Below are positions 45,093 to 57,579 of a stretch of 64,000 nt of DNA, in pieces (position 1 is the first letter of the stretch; every line of letters starts with the position of its first letter). A program made the translations under genes and the position numbers. Under the pieces are notes generated by a model. The model did not search any database. It saw nothing but the letters and a program-made list of their open reading frames with translations, and was not told where the DNA came from. Source of the DNA: Candolleomyces eurysporus (taxonomy: Eukaryota > Basidiomycota > Agaricomycetes > Agaricales > Psathyrellaceae); the NCBI GenBank assembly GCA_027579435.1, contig JANBPK010001190.1:1-64000 (forward strand), written 5' to 3'.

Positions 45093-46128
45093 GTATCACA
45101 AAAATCCATATCTCGGCTAATAACGCCTCGTGTGTGGTCCCATCTATCCGGAGTCTCATTGACGATGATTTCTTTCAAATCTTGTCAGATTCAACGAGCG
45201 TGATGGCAATGGGATTAGCCCGGTGTTGAGGTTGACTCTCGACACCCGACAATGTACCTCAACGATGTTCAATTTTTTTGCCCTATGCCCAGACAACAGA
45301 TGGGAGATCCTGTGCAGCAGCGTCAGCCAATCATCAAATGAGTAGTACGATGGTGAGTTTCTAGCACCCTCGACACAACTTACATGAAAATTTTGGGATT
45401 TCGATGAGCGCTCTCCATTGAAGATTCGATATGTAATGTTGATAGGAAACGGAATCTGAGCAATGGCTCGAGCGCCGGTTGGGAAGTATTTGCATTGACG
45501 GAAGTAGGCAGTGCAATAGCGGTAAAGAACAGACGTTCGGTTTTGAACGTGGCTGAACTGGTTCGAACTTAAAGTCCGGTTCGGAATGCTGATGGGATAG
45601 CCTTGTCCTTGTAGATTGCGCTCTGATCATTTCCCATCCCATTCTGCAGCGGCCTCGCTCGCCCTACGTGCGGCAAATATAGGCAAAGGAGTAGACATGT
45701 GGGAGACATATAGCCTTCGAAGGGATGGAAATATGCGGGAGATATAGCGTTCAAACCCTCTTTCTTCTGAGCTTTTCCTTTTCATACGGTCCTGGAACTG
45801 AACCGGGGTTTGATTGCAAAGGTAAGGTTCGGAAATCGTCTGAACCGAACCGGCGTAACGAATGGAGTAAACGGGTGAACGCGACCCGCCGAATCCTATA
45901 TGAGCTTGACCCCCCCTTCATCTTCCCCCCACACCCTCTCTTTCTCCCGTACCACCATCTTCACCCTAAGCTTCTGCATCGACAACGCTTGCGCAGACAA
46001 CGCAAATAGACTTCGATTGAAGCATCCAAAGCTGCATCTGAAGCCCTTGTGTGAGTAGTGTCGAGTCGGATGTCCAGGACACTCACGACCTCACGACGCT
46101 ACCAACGGCGACAGCACCCCAAAGCACG

Positions 46129-46932
46129 ATGAGCATGCGACTGTCACCGAGTAACTCGATGTCGAGCCCGACGAGGCATTCGAGTATCCTCCCGACATCG
46201 CCATGGTCTGTGTGCGACCCCGACGAGTTCGACGACATGGCTCGCCTTCACCACCCAGTGCACCCCATCTTCCGCCAGCCTCCTCGAACGCCAACAGCAG
46301 TCTGCACATCGCAGGACATGCTTCTACGACCGTCCACATCGCCCTGCCCGTCGTCGTCGCCGCCGCCTCTTAGGCTCAGGTCGCTACACGCAACGATTGC
46401 ACTCCCAGATGTCTTGCCAAATTTGGAAGGTGACCTGAGCGTCCACCGCATCCTTCAGGGCTCTCCCTCGCCATTGCTACTTCGATGGGACGTGCGCATG
46501 GACCCCAACGCCGCCAAATACAAGCTGGACGGGTGCTCCGCTCCCCAACAACCCGACGAACAGCGACCGCGACAGTGGCACGACCAGCCGGCCTCCACAC
46601 CTTCCCTGGATAGAATCTTCATCTACACCGACGCATTCCCAGGCCAGCTGATCGTCGCTCGGCCGAACGACGACTACGACTGTTCCGTCGTCACCATTTA
46701 CGACGTCCTGGTCGCTGTGCATCGAGCAGTTCAGCACGCACGCGTCGGAGATGGTGGACGACCGGAAAAGGAAACGGATATTTTGGGCGCTCAGAGAGTC
46801 GAGTCAGGTGATTTTGAGCGCCAAAGGAAGGGGGCCGAACCGGACCGTCGAGTAACCTGGAGCCGATGGAAGTGGGGCGGCCTGGTACCTGCAACGAAGG
46901 GGGAGGAAGGTTGGAAGCTCATCTTGAAATGA
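46129..46932 (+). CDS. DUF6699-like protein, right-block copy (267 aa)
   Basis: Paralogue of 41871-42680 with the same architecture. A leader intron with GTGAGT at 46051 and acceptor at 46114 precedes the ATG at 46129. Conserved parts are PPPLRLRSLHATIALP, LSVHRILQG, LLRWDVRMDPN, IFIYTDAFPGQLIVA, VTIYDVLVAVHRAVQHAR, WSRWKWGGLVPAT and GWKLILK. Many substitutions separate the two copies but the frame is open and indels are in codons, so the gene still seems to be maintained. The TATA box of the left copy is not preserved here. Function unknown. Confidence 0.8.
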   Translation: MSMRLSPSNSMSSPTRHSSILPTSPWSVCDPDEFDDMARLHHPVHPIFRQPPRTPTAVCTSQDMLLRPSTSPCPSSSPPPLRLRSLHATIALPDVLPNLEGDLSVHRILQGSPSPLLLRWDVRMDPNAAKYKLDGCSAPQQPDEQRPRQWHDQPASTPSLDRIFIYTDAFPGQLIVARPNDDYDCSVVTIYDVLVAVHRAVQHARVGDGGRPEKETDILGAQRVESGDFERQRKGAEPDRRVTWSRWKWGGLVPATKGEEGWKLILK

Positions 46933-47613
46933 GAATCAGGTGAGGTCGATTTGACAAATTGTCGAATGTGAACAGTCTGATTGACGAGCGCGTCGGGTTT
47001 CAGAAAGGAGCCACCGAGAGAGCCAGGAAAAGCGCTGCTGTAAAGGTCAGCTTGAAGCCAAGACGACGAGGCGTGAGGGGCGCACTGTAGGAGTCGCATT
47101 GAGACTTTTTTTATGACCACCACGATTCACTCTATGTCGAGTATCCATCTATAGGGGCTATGGACATTGCTAGCGGACGAGAGGGGTATCCGAGGCTAGG
47201 ACTTGGGGAAGATGGGCGCCCATGTAAACAGATTTCTAGTTTTCGACGATGATGTATGATCCTGGGTTATGCACGAGCAGCGAAGGAGATGAGGAGAACA
47301 TGGTTGAAAACAGCCCAGCAACTCGTTGATTGGTGATGGGTTGAATCTCCGACTGAAACGGGAGAATGTGACTCGTGGCCGGTAGCTCGCTGAGCGCAGA
47401 GAAAGAGACGGGATGGAAGCTGGCGGCTGTGGACAAGCGCAATAATCACCGCATTGTTAGATGAAGGATAGGACCTTGGAAATGAGTGGGTCCATATGTG
47501 GCCGTGGCATGAGGGGCACGTGATGGGACTATTTGGCGTTGTTGCACCGGCCTTGTCGCGAGACAGCGCGAGACGCGTCGACGAATTTCAAGTGTCCCTT
47601 GCTTCTTCTCCCC
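46933..47613. other. Spacer before SCC3 (promoter region)
   Basis: Part of the duplicated block; the counterpart lies at 42681-43312. No gene seen. The last 15 bases are pyrimidine-rich (cttgcttcttctcccc). Confidence 0.5.
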
Positions 47614-50600
47614 ATGTCCGCCACCCCAGAAAACACGCCAGGGACACGTCGCTCCCAGAGAGAGCGCAAAACCGTCAAACCGTTTGTGTCTGGTCAGTCC
47701 GTTGCTCAACTTCGGCCTCTTATGACCCTAATTTGAGCCAACCCCTAGCCCCGAGCACAAGCGCGCGAAAGCGGAAGCGCCCTGACACAGATGTGGAAGA
47801 TGAAGATACCACGGTACCCACTGCCCAGGCCGATGATGAACAAGAGGATGCAGAAGCGGATGCAGAAGACGAGGAAGAGGAGGAGGGCTACGAATCGGCC
47901 AAACCCAAGACTGTAAGGAAGGCAAAGCCCAAGGCTCCCGGGAAGGACAAACCTGCTCCTGCACCCAAGAAGCCACGCGAACCCAAAACCACGACGCGTA
48001 AGACCGGCAAGGCTCCGACACGGAGAGGGAGAAAACTCAAGGATGGAGAAGATACTTACGACGCTGAACAAGTCGCGCGAGACACTAAAATCGCGGCCGA
48101 TAATCCTCTTTTCAGTGCGTGGCCTACAGCTTTGTTTCTCTTTTGGACGCTGAATATTAGGAATAGATGCTATTATGAACCCTTCTGCGGCTTTGCAATC
48201 CACGACGGAGGATTTCCTCGAGTCTCTCGGAGATTCACCTGGTCCCGCGCAGGCCGAACTGATCACTCTGTTCCTTCGGTCCTGCGGCTGCAACGATACA
48301 ATCTCTCCTGACGATGCTCTCGACTATGACGGCGTTGTTGATAACCTAGACAACATTACTGAAGCCTTGAAACAGGTGCGTCTTCCAGCCCGTCCATATC
48401 AACTCCACTCCTAATATATAATATTCCCTCCGGCAGGACAACTCCCCTGTTTACCCTCTCACTTCCAAGCTACCTATCTTCAAGAAATTCCGAAAGTCAC
48501 TGTCGGAATTCATTGAGCGTTTGATCAGCTCTGCTGCAGAGCTCGGTTCTCTGTATTCAACGGACCTTATGGCCACACTGCAAACATGGGTGGTCGCCAT
48601 GTCATCATCCCAAATCCGTAGTTTCCGGCACACAGCGACAGTGGTCGCGCTGGAAGTTGAAACTTCCCTATGTGAAGTAGCCGCAGCTGTTGAGAAGGAG
48701 GCTCAACTTGTCGGAAGGCAGCGAGAAGGCGAGAAGAAGCGCAAGGGATCTGCGAAGGGGACCACAGCCCGTGATAAAGAACTCCAGGCGAAGGCCCAGG
48801 AAATTCGCGATCGTAGAGCCAATTTGGCCGAATATTTGAAGGAATTTGTGGATGGGTGAGTTATCGTCGTGACCTTGCTTCGTTAACCTCGTTGACGAAA
48901 AATGCTTTCCAGTGTATTTGTGCACCGTTATCGCGACTTGGACCCGAATATCCGAGCCGAGTGTGTCAAGGCTATTGGCATGTGGTTCAAGAAGTATCCA
49001 GGTCACTTCCTCGACGGAACCTACCTCCGATATGTGGGGTGGGTGCTATCCGACTCCAACACACACGTTCGGTTAGAAGCAGTCAAGGCTCTTTCCGGGG
49101 TCTATGAGCAGGGCGACTACATTGGATCGCTCAACCACTTCACCGAGCGTTTCAAGCCCCGTCTACTTGAAATGGCCACCTCAGATACAGAGCTACCCGT
49201 TCGTGTTGCTGTGATCCAAGTTCTAGGCGCCATAGACGGTCATTCGCTCTTGGAAGAAGAAGAAAGAGACAAGCTGTGCTTGCTCATCTACGACGAGGAG
49301 GCCAAAGTTCGGAGGGCCGTCAGCCAATTCGTACACAACGTTTGGGAAGAAGCTGTGGAGGAACGGTTAGTTTCTAAACGGAAGCCCAGTGATATGGACC
49401 GAACGCGCGCTGGAATCAAGGCCCTCGCCAACTTGCTTGTAAAGTGGTCGAGGGCGCTTGACACGAATTCGGAAGACGACGACGCCGAAAACAGCGATGC
49501 TCGAGTCGATGACGACTTTTCTTCGACTACAACAGGTCGTCGGACGCGACGGAAAGAGATCCTTGCCCTTGTTGGAACGGCGGATGGGAAAGGTCGGACA
49601 GCCCTCGCTGTAGATGCGCTCTGGGATGACATTGAGTCCATCCGCGAGTGGGAGGAGCTTTTGGATATACTTTTGCTGGACCATTCGGCCTCGGGGGAGA
49701 GCCAGAGCTCTGCGCCTACCAGAATGAATGGCAAGTCGCATACCAGCGAATCGAGCATCGACGACTTGTGGAGACTGGAGGAGGTGGAAGAGACGGTGCT
49801 CCTCGAGGTACTGGTCGCCTCTCTACGACGAGTCAAGGCCGAAGCTGGGTCATCGAAGAAGGTAATTTCTATGGTTTGTTCATCTGAATAGCCAACTAAC
49901 AAGTGTGTAGGCAGGAGAAGAGGAGAACATCCTCAATGACACGACACGAGCCCTGATCAAGGCTCTACCCCGCCTTTTCATCAAGTATCAGGCCGACCCC
50001 AACCGCATCGCCCAAGTTCTGAGTATACCGTCTCTATTGAACCTGGATCTTTACCTCGAGATGCGGATGATTACTGTGAGTACTTTTAGCCCTTTCCCCG
50101 CTATCTTGTCTCACCATTGGGCAGGCGTACAGCAGTTTGTGGGACGACATCATCAAGCAATTCATGTCGCACTCGTCAATGACTGTTCTTTCTCACGCTA
50201 TGGTGGCCATCCGCTGCCTCATGGATGCTACGAGCTTGTCAAATACTAACAGCACGAAAATACTGGAACTCGAGGACGAGCTGTCGACTGCACTCAGAGA
50301 TGCGGTCGCTGGTCGGGATGAGATTGAGGTGGAATCCTTTACCGAGGATGAAGTCCTCACTTTGGCCGCTATTGGTACCCGCCTGTCCATCCTGGCCGGT
50401 GTCCGAAACATGTCTGCTTGGATTGACGAAGATGAAGGTGGGAAGCAGAGCAGTGCATGGGATATTTTCTCAGCACTTGCAGAGAGAGGGCGACTTGGGT
50501 ATAAAGAGGAAGAGACGGTACGTTTGTTTGTGGCTTATCTGGTTACCGCGATGCTGAGTGAGGTTGTTTGAGCAGATGGTCGAGCAGGCGCTCAATGTCC

Positions 50601-52494
50601 TGACCTTGCATATCTTCTGGAAGGCCAAGGGCCTTCTTGTCAATAAGGACCTCAACGCTGAAGAAAATCCGTACCAAGAACAGTTGGTACAACAACGGGA
50701 TTCACTTCTCGAGAAGCTTCAAGAATACGCGATCGGGACCCAATCGAACACTGGCGAGGGAGTAAGGCGAGCTGTAGGTGATTCTTCTATGGGCATGTAA
50801 ACCGTTGTTGATTTCGTCCTTCTCAGGCCTTCAAGCATCTCCTGAATCATCACATTCTGTTCTCTCCTGACCAACCAACGTTGCCTGACGGGTCGACATC
50901 TCCGTTGGCAGCAATTAGTCTCTCACTCGACGACGAAATGCAGTACCGTTGTGCGGGATACATCCAAGCCGAGATTGAACGCTATTCCGACTTCTTGGCG
51001 GACAACGACGGCAGTGCAGGCTCTGAAGAGGCTGAGAAATCGGACAAGGATAGTGACAACGAGGAAGAAGCAGACGAAGAAGAGGGCAAGTCGAAAAAGA
51101 AACGGAAAGCAAAGAAATCGCAGGATAATGGTGAGCGAACCCTCTCATAACATGCTGGACGTGTCTGTTAATCATACTTCATAAAGCCTCACCAAGCGTT
51201 GACTCTCGTACATTGCTTGAGCGAGAATACCTGTTCGTTGACGTGATTACCACCTTCCTGCGAGCCATCCGTGTCGGCACCATTGCAGTGCAGCATGGCG
51301 CTGTTCTGTTGTCACACTATGGTCGACTGGGTGCATCCTTTGACGCTTGTGCGAAGGTTATCGTCGACATGATCAAGGAGGAAGGTTTATCCAAAAACAA
51401 TGGAGAATTGGTGGTCAATGTTGCGACCAAATCGTTGCAAGAAGTAAGCCCAATGTCGACATCTGTATAGAAGGGACTTTTCTAACAATCACTTTAGGCA
51501 TTCACGCTTGTTCTGGAAGGCGCCGTCAGTGACGAGACTGAGTCTCTCCAATTGGCCAAGCTCCTATCCCAGTGCTTCGTTCTCCGTGGCAGTCAACTGT
51601 CCGTTCTCCGCCGCCTGGATGCGCAATATATCGTGCAGATTCACATCAATCTTCTAAACTGGGTTGCGAAGCGCCTGAAGGCTTACGAAAGTAACAAAAA
51701 CAAGCGACTCAAGAAAGCTTCGATTCTGTTCTTCAGGCTACTCGTCCCTCTCGTTAACGGAATCGACGATGAGCATGCTCTNAAAATGTACGTCTACGTT
51801 ATCCTTCATTTACTCATTAGAAGCTCACTGCGCTTTAATAATTAGCAAAGCACATATGGAGCAAGTTTTGTCAGAGTCGAACATCGAGATTCCTTCTTCA
51901 TCAAAAGATTGGGAACCTCAACGGGGCTACGCTAAACGTCTAGAGAACGTGATGAACAAGGGCAAAGGCGGTCCTAGCAAGCCAAGACGGCGTGGCAAGA
52001 ATGCTACCGGGGCATCCAGCGACGAAGAGGCCAGCGAGGTCGAGAACCTCCTCGACAAGCCCGCTGAGAAAGAGAAACCACGACATAGACCTCGACGAGT
52101 CACTCGTTCTAATCCAGTCATTGAGGAGGACGAAGAGGAGAACGACGACGCAGCTGCACCCACGACACCGAAGGCTCGTCCACGCCCACGAAGGAAAGCC
52201 ACCTACAGATCGAGATCTAGAGGCGGAAGTTCTGCCCCCTCCACCGATCACGAAGACGAGGAACCTGATCAAGAGAACGACCAGCAATCAGACATTGTTG
52301 ACCCAGATCAGGAGCCTGAAGGCGCTGATCAGACAGGTGGTGAGGAGGCAGTGACTCCGAAATCTTCATCGCGAAAACGCACTCGACCTGACGACGAGGA
52401 GGAAGAAGACCCAGAGGCCGAGGTTCGTTCTCCATCTGCTGACGTCGAGACTACACCTGTAAACGAGGTCCGCCGGAAACGTATCCGACATTGA
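47614..52494 (+). CDS. SCC3: Cohesin subunit SCC3/STAG (1427 aa, 12 exons)
   Basis: HEAT-repeat subunit that binds the SMC/kleisin ring and DNA and is needed for sister-chromatid cohesion. Exon starts are 47614, 47749, 48161, 48437, 48913, 49911, 50125, 50576, 50827, 51187, 51498 and 51846; the total is 4284 nt, exactly in frame. The N-terminus (residues 25-150) is acidic then Lys/Pro-rich. A STAG-type region follows (FIERLISSAAELGSLYSTDLM, SFRHTATVVALEVETSLCE). The family hallmark is FVHRYRDLDPNIRAECVKAI with MWFKKYPGHFLDGTYLRYVG and DSNTHVRLEAVKALSGVY. The last ~230 residues are disordered with nuclear-localisation-like clusters (SSRKRTRPDDE, VRRKRIRH at the end). The N at 51782 is in frame. 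Its promoter and first exon are duplicated upstream as a relic. Confidence 0.96.
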
Positions 52495-52819
52495 GGTTTT
52501 TAGAGAAGTTGGGAGGATTTTTGACCATATTTTACTTGTCTTGTGCTCCTTAAGTTCATGTTTATTTGTCGCTGCTTACTGCTTTCGTGCTATTTACCCT
52601 ACCTTCCATGTACCACGATGTACTTTCTTTGACTCAACTTTCCTTCTCTCTTTCGGACTCCGTGCTGTAATACATTTATCATTTAACGATATATTAGTGT
52701 AGCCATGCTATCGTAACAACAACAGAATAAGTTACATAGTGTCAATGAAAGGAAGGATCGTGTGGATGGGCAGTCAACCAGATGCCCAATCAATAGGTAT
52801 GACAAGGTATAAAGATAGA
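52495..52819. other. Convergent 3' region of SCC3 and the next gene
   Basis: AT-rich and without frames of interest. The stop of the minus-strand gene is at 52820. Confidence 0.6.
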
Positions 52820-55800
52820 TTAGAAGCGGGAGTAAGGCAGACCGGGGTGTACATCGTCGGGCTCATCCCGGAGCATTTCGAAGGTGAATACAACGGCGTT
52901 TTGCTGTGATAGCAAGACAACATTAGAAAAAGGAACATCTCAGCCATTAAACAATTGACTCACATCAGCGACCATGGCGTTCTGCGCTTCGATCAACGTC
53001 GCCTCTCCGGGGAGCGATGAACGCCTTTGGAGAGCCGGCCTGGTTGCCATTGGAGGAGGGGAAAGGCCAGCACTTGGGAGATGGCCAACCAACGATCGCG
53101 ATCGTTTCATCCCCGAGTCAGGTACGGAAAGACCCAACATGGTGTACAGCTCTTCCTCTGCTCGAACCATTGCTCGTGTTTCCGAGTTAGGTGTAATGCC
53201 TTCAGGAGATAGAGCCTAATAATAAGAACGCGGGAATAGGACAATTAGCACTAAGACAAAAGAAATGAGTTGGAGACGAAACGTACGCCAGAGCTCCGCA
53301 GCGGTGATTGATAGTCAGTGATGATATCTGCTGGACGCCGTTTTGGGATAGGTGGCAAAGGGGGGATCTTCTCTGTTCTGAAGGGACTCTTCGAGCTCAA
53401 AGGTGTCTGCGAACCAGAGAAAACGCTGCTTGCAACGGACGACCTTGCACTCTGTCTTCGACTGGCAGACCGAAGACCGGCCTTGGTCGCTCGAATGCTA
53501 GATTTTCTCTTTGCAGAAATGCGACTGGAGCGTTTGGAGCTCGGCGAATCAAGCTTGTCTTGGAAGTGAAGATGGTCGTATTCGCGGGCAATCTCTTCTG
53601 CATGCTTCCACGCTTCGTCTCGTTCTGCTTCCAGCATAGACACTCGTTCTTGAAGCTCTTGAGTTTCCGAGACTTGCTTCAAGAAGCTTGCGTTAAGCTT
53701 TCTGAGAGCCATCGACAAGGCACTAGCGGAGTGGATCTGGACAATCGAGTTCAACTGTGCAAGCTCCACATCCGCGCTATGCAATTCCTCCGCAAGCTGG
53801 TCAAGGGCAACAGAAATAGAGCTCAACTCCTCCGCGATCCGAAGAGCAAACGTCGAGTTCTCTTCTCCTGAAGAGGTGAGGTGGAACGTCAACGACTCAA
53901 ACAGCGCCGCCCTCCTCTTCGTCAAAGCCTTATACTTGGATTTGACATCCGTACGCGTCATCTCCAACCGGTGAATCTCCTCGGGTATGTCGTTGTCCAG
54001 ATTATCCAGCTTGAGCAGTCGGATGGCACCTGTCTGCGCAGAGTCACGAATCGCACGAGATACAATCGATTGCAACTGCGAGGAGGTGAATGTCCACTTG
54101 GCGGCTTCCATCGTATAGCCACGATACTTGACGGGGGGAACTGGGAATTTGGGAGACTTTGGAGTCGCCATCGGTTGTTCCGTTCTCGGGGGCGCCAACC
54201 GGCTGCCACCAGCACCACTATTGGACGCCTGTCTGACGAGGGAGACGGTCGAGCCAGACCGGTCCCGAGTAGCAGTAATCTGAAAAGGGCCTGGAGAGGC
54301 AGCATTCTGCAAGGTCGGTCGTCGAGGTCCGAGAGGGCCGGCAGGTCGAGGCCTAGCTCGACTCCCTGGGAGGGTGGAGTCTCTTCCTTGATTATTGTTG
54401 TTGAAAGGGTTGGTAAATGTTACTAAAGGAGTGGTGGCAGTTGGCTGGGTATTCGGGAGGAACGGAACGCCTGTGTTGGCATGCACAAAGCTTGGCGGTT
54501 GTGGTTGAGCTTGTTGGGTTTGCAATTGATCAACGACGCTATAATATGGAGGTGGAGAACCGAGGGTTGTCGAAGCACGGAGAATTTCGTCGATTGTATT
54601 GGTGGATTTGCGGGAACTCGAAGACTGAGGAGGAAGAGGGTCTGGCTGTGGCTGAGGTTCTTCCCCTGGAGGTGGATTTGGCGCCAGTTCAGTGGTCTCT
54701 GGGGGTGGAGAAGAGGGGTTCTCTGCCACTATGGGCAAAGGGGTCGCCGCTGCCTCTGACAGCTGCAAAGGCTGCGGCATTTTGGACCGGGGTCCACGGT
54801 TCGCAGCCGCTTGTGGAGGTGGAAGGGGAAGGGGTGGAGATGAAGACGAAGACGAATCAGGAGAAGGGGGTANTCAGAGGGAGAGACTTGAGTGAGGGTT
54901 TTGCTGAATTTTGCGAGGCATGTGTAGATGTGGAAATGGAATCGGTAGAATGGACGCTGTTCGCGGAGCTCGGAGAACGAGCGATAAGTGGTGTATTTTC
55001 CGGAGCGGTGGTATTTTCCTGGCTTGGGGCGGGTATAGGCTCCTGTAAAGGCGGTGGGACTCGCAAAGGAGACCGTCTCCCACCACCAGGTGAAGGGGGT
55101 AGTGAACGCAACGGAGGTGGGTGTCTTTGAGGTGGTACGAGCTTGAGCTCGCCTTCGCTCCCTTTTCTAGGTGCTCTAGAAGGTTCTTCAGCCTCTTCAA
55201 TCGTCTCTGCAGCAAGTGACGATGTAGATTGTTGCCCCTGGCCGCGGGACATGCCCAGGCTCACTTGCCGAGAGTGTCGAGCTCGAGCTGACGTTGCCGC
55301 CCGAGTTAACAGTACTTGTTGGTCGGTTGGAGGGTTGAATGTGCTTGTCGCAGGATCTGCCGATCTGGAAACTTCACTGGGAAGGCTGGGAAGCGGTTGA
55401 ACGTTGCTAGATGGGATGGCAGGTGAAAATGCAGCGGACCATGGCGCAGTCGCGGTCTCTGGAAACATTTGTTCTTCCTGAGAGGCACTATCTCCTGAAT
55501 CGGGTGCGTCCCCAAGGCCAGTAATCTTGTAATTCGTCAAGTCTTCCTCGTCTTGAATGACCTTGATTGGACCCGGGGCACTGCCTGAGCGCTGGCGGTT
55601 GAAAACATTACTCAAGGGAGGCGGAGGTGCCAAACCCTCATTCAGGTTGTTGATCGAAGTCTGAGAGCCATTTGGCTTGGAGCCGGAGGCTGAACTTGTA
55701 AGAGATGTAGAGGAAGCGGTGAACTTATAAGATGCTGTGAGTCGAGAATTCTATCAATAACGAGACTTTCAACATACGGCATTAGACACAGGCCTGTTGT

Positions 55801-57422
55801 GAAGAGCTGCCAAGAGTGATGGAGAGTCAGACGCAGATCTTTGCGGCGACAGTACTGATCGGACTGAATGACGTGTTCAATTTAGTCCATGTTTGGGATG
55901 GGTATAGATAAACTCACCTCTGGCAGGGCTGGTCGGACTGCGCGCTCCAAGTGGTAGTACCCTTTGCGAGTCCCTTCTGTCTCCTTTGGTAAATGGAGCA
56001 GGCGGTGAAAGTTGAGAAAGCGACTCCTCCGTGATAGGTGTGAACATGGGCCTGAACCCGCGGGCCATGGGAGGCAAAATGTCGACATCCTGGTCAGGAC
56101 TATCAGAAAATGAATAATAATCTAGAACGTCTGGGGAGCCAGCCGTTGAGGCCAAATCAGGGGAAGACTGGGGGTTGGTCACGGAGCCGGGAAGGTTAAT
56201 GGCAGGGGGTATGTTCTTCTTCTCAGGAGGAGGGGGAGGGGGAGATGCTGAAACAACGGGATCAGGGCTGGTCTCCGAAGAGGCCGACGCCCGTCTAAGA
56301 AGGGATAATGGGAATGCCGAGTGAAATTCTGTCGGGCTGACCAATAGACTGCTGGGTCGGGTGGGCGATTTGGAGAAAGCCGAATCGTGTTCAGGTACCG
56401 CGATGGTTCCCGTACTTGATCTCCGCTTCAGAGTCTTCGTGCGAGGGATGCCTTCTGTTTCGCGGGGATTCTTTGGAGCTACATAAAGAGCCTCAGCGTT
56501 CAGAGGGATGGGCGGTGCATTTGGGTCGACTTCAAAACGGTCATCCTCGAACTCCCGTCGCGGGAGGGTAGTGGAGTCCGAACGAGTTAGCCCAACAAGG
56601 TTGCTGCGATGACGAGAGGCGCGATTATCATGGGACAAACTAAACCCATTCCCAATCAATTGACGAGCTATCGTCGTTCCTGAGACGGCCGACGAGAGCG
56701 GTGAAGACTTGCCGGTAAAAGAATCTTCATCAGGCGGCGGAGGCGGGGGTCTTCTAGGGATCTTCAACCTGCCGGGCGAGTCTTTGGCGGGAACAGTGGG
56801 AGCAACGCTCTGTTATGGGAAAAAGTGAGCGGTGCAATGTATCCACATGTAGGTGGAGACTCACCTCTGGCCGTAGTCGACCAAAACTCGAGGCCTAAGA
56901 TTCTTGTCAGGCGCAATTTACAATGAAGGTCACAAAAAGACGCACATTCATAGCTTCAAGATTAGCAATGACGTCCCCGGACGGAATGTCCTCGATGCTA
57001 CCCTCGAATACCTCTCCCTCCTCCAGAATGTCATTCTCATCCTCGTCTTGCGAATCAACTTTGTCGGACACCGCCTTTTTCGCAGCCCGTGGTGAAGGTT
57101 CCGGTCGCGGAAAGCTGGTGGAAAACCAGTCGGATAATTGCTCGGTGTCAGAGCTCAAGTTCAATTCGAGTTGGAGCCGTTGGGATGGGATACGATTCGT
57201 GTGTGGTTCCCCATATAGATGTTGCTCGAACGATGGCGACCCATCGCAGAAGTCCAGCGATTCGCTGCGTTTTGTTTCGCTAATGTCGAGAATGTCCTCG
57301 GAATGGTTGACTTGGGGCAACGGTGGGGCCTGGGCAGCCAGAGACGGAGAGTCGAAAATTCGCTTTGAGAAAGGTGACTTCAGGCCAACCTTTCCCTTGA
57401 GCTGCCAAGGTAGTGTCGGCAT
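52820..57422 (-). CDS. Large disordered protein with C-terminal coiled coil
   Basis: Multi-exon minus-strand gene of well over 1000 codons. Its last exons are 53215-52964 (MLGLSVPDSGMKRSRSLVGH) and 52903-52820 (FTFEMLRDEPDDVHPGLPY and SRF at the stop). Most of the protein is Ser/Pro-rich and disordered (poly-Pro tracts, RPSSLLVSPTE, DLTNYKITGLGDAP). A structured stretch near the C-terminus starts at PPVKYRGYTMEAAKWTF and continues as a long coiled coil (ELSSISVALDQLAEELHSAD, SETQELQERVSMLEAERDEA), then a basic Ser-rich segment. The N at 54873 splits one exon; reading without it gives LPLIPPSPDSSSSSSPP and restores the frame. The start may be 57422 or lie further upstream, through a 28 nt intron (57402-57429) to a frame open to 57579. 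Possibly a cortical or cytoskeletal scaffold, but no family is recognised. Confidence 0.7.
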
Positions 57423-57579
57423 TATATACCCTATTGGTCAACACAGGGAATGAAGGGGGAATGGTAGGATAGAACCATTCAGGTCGGGAGACCTGCACAC
57501 CGAAGGCTGAAGGGAGATGGTCGTTGCACTTGATGAAGGCACCTGCGGCACTGACATGGGTAGTAACGACTATAGACAT

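Larger units (their letters stand above)
43425..47697. repeat. Segmental duplication, right block
   Basis: Second copy of the block at 39000-43345, in the same orientation and ending inside SCC3 exon 1. It contains a decayed kelch gene, an open DUF6699-like gene and the promoter and first exon of SCC3. Confidence 0.85.

Noticed and set aside
54417..55130. Long plus-strand frame opposite the large disordered gene
   Set aside because: It is the antisense of Ser/Pro-rich coding sequence, with Gly/Trp/Glu-biased composition and no features of its own.
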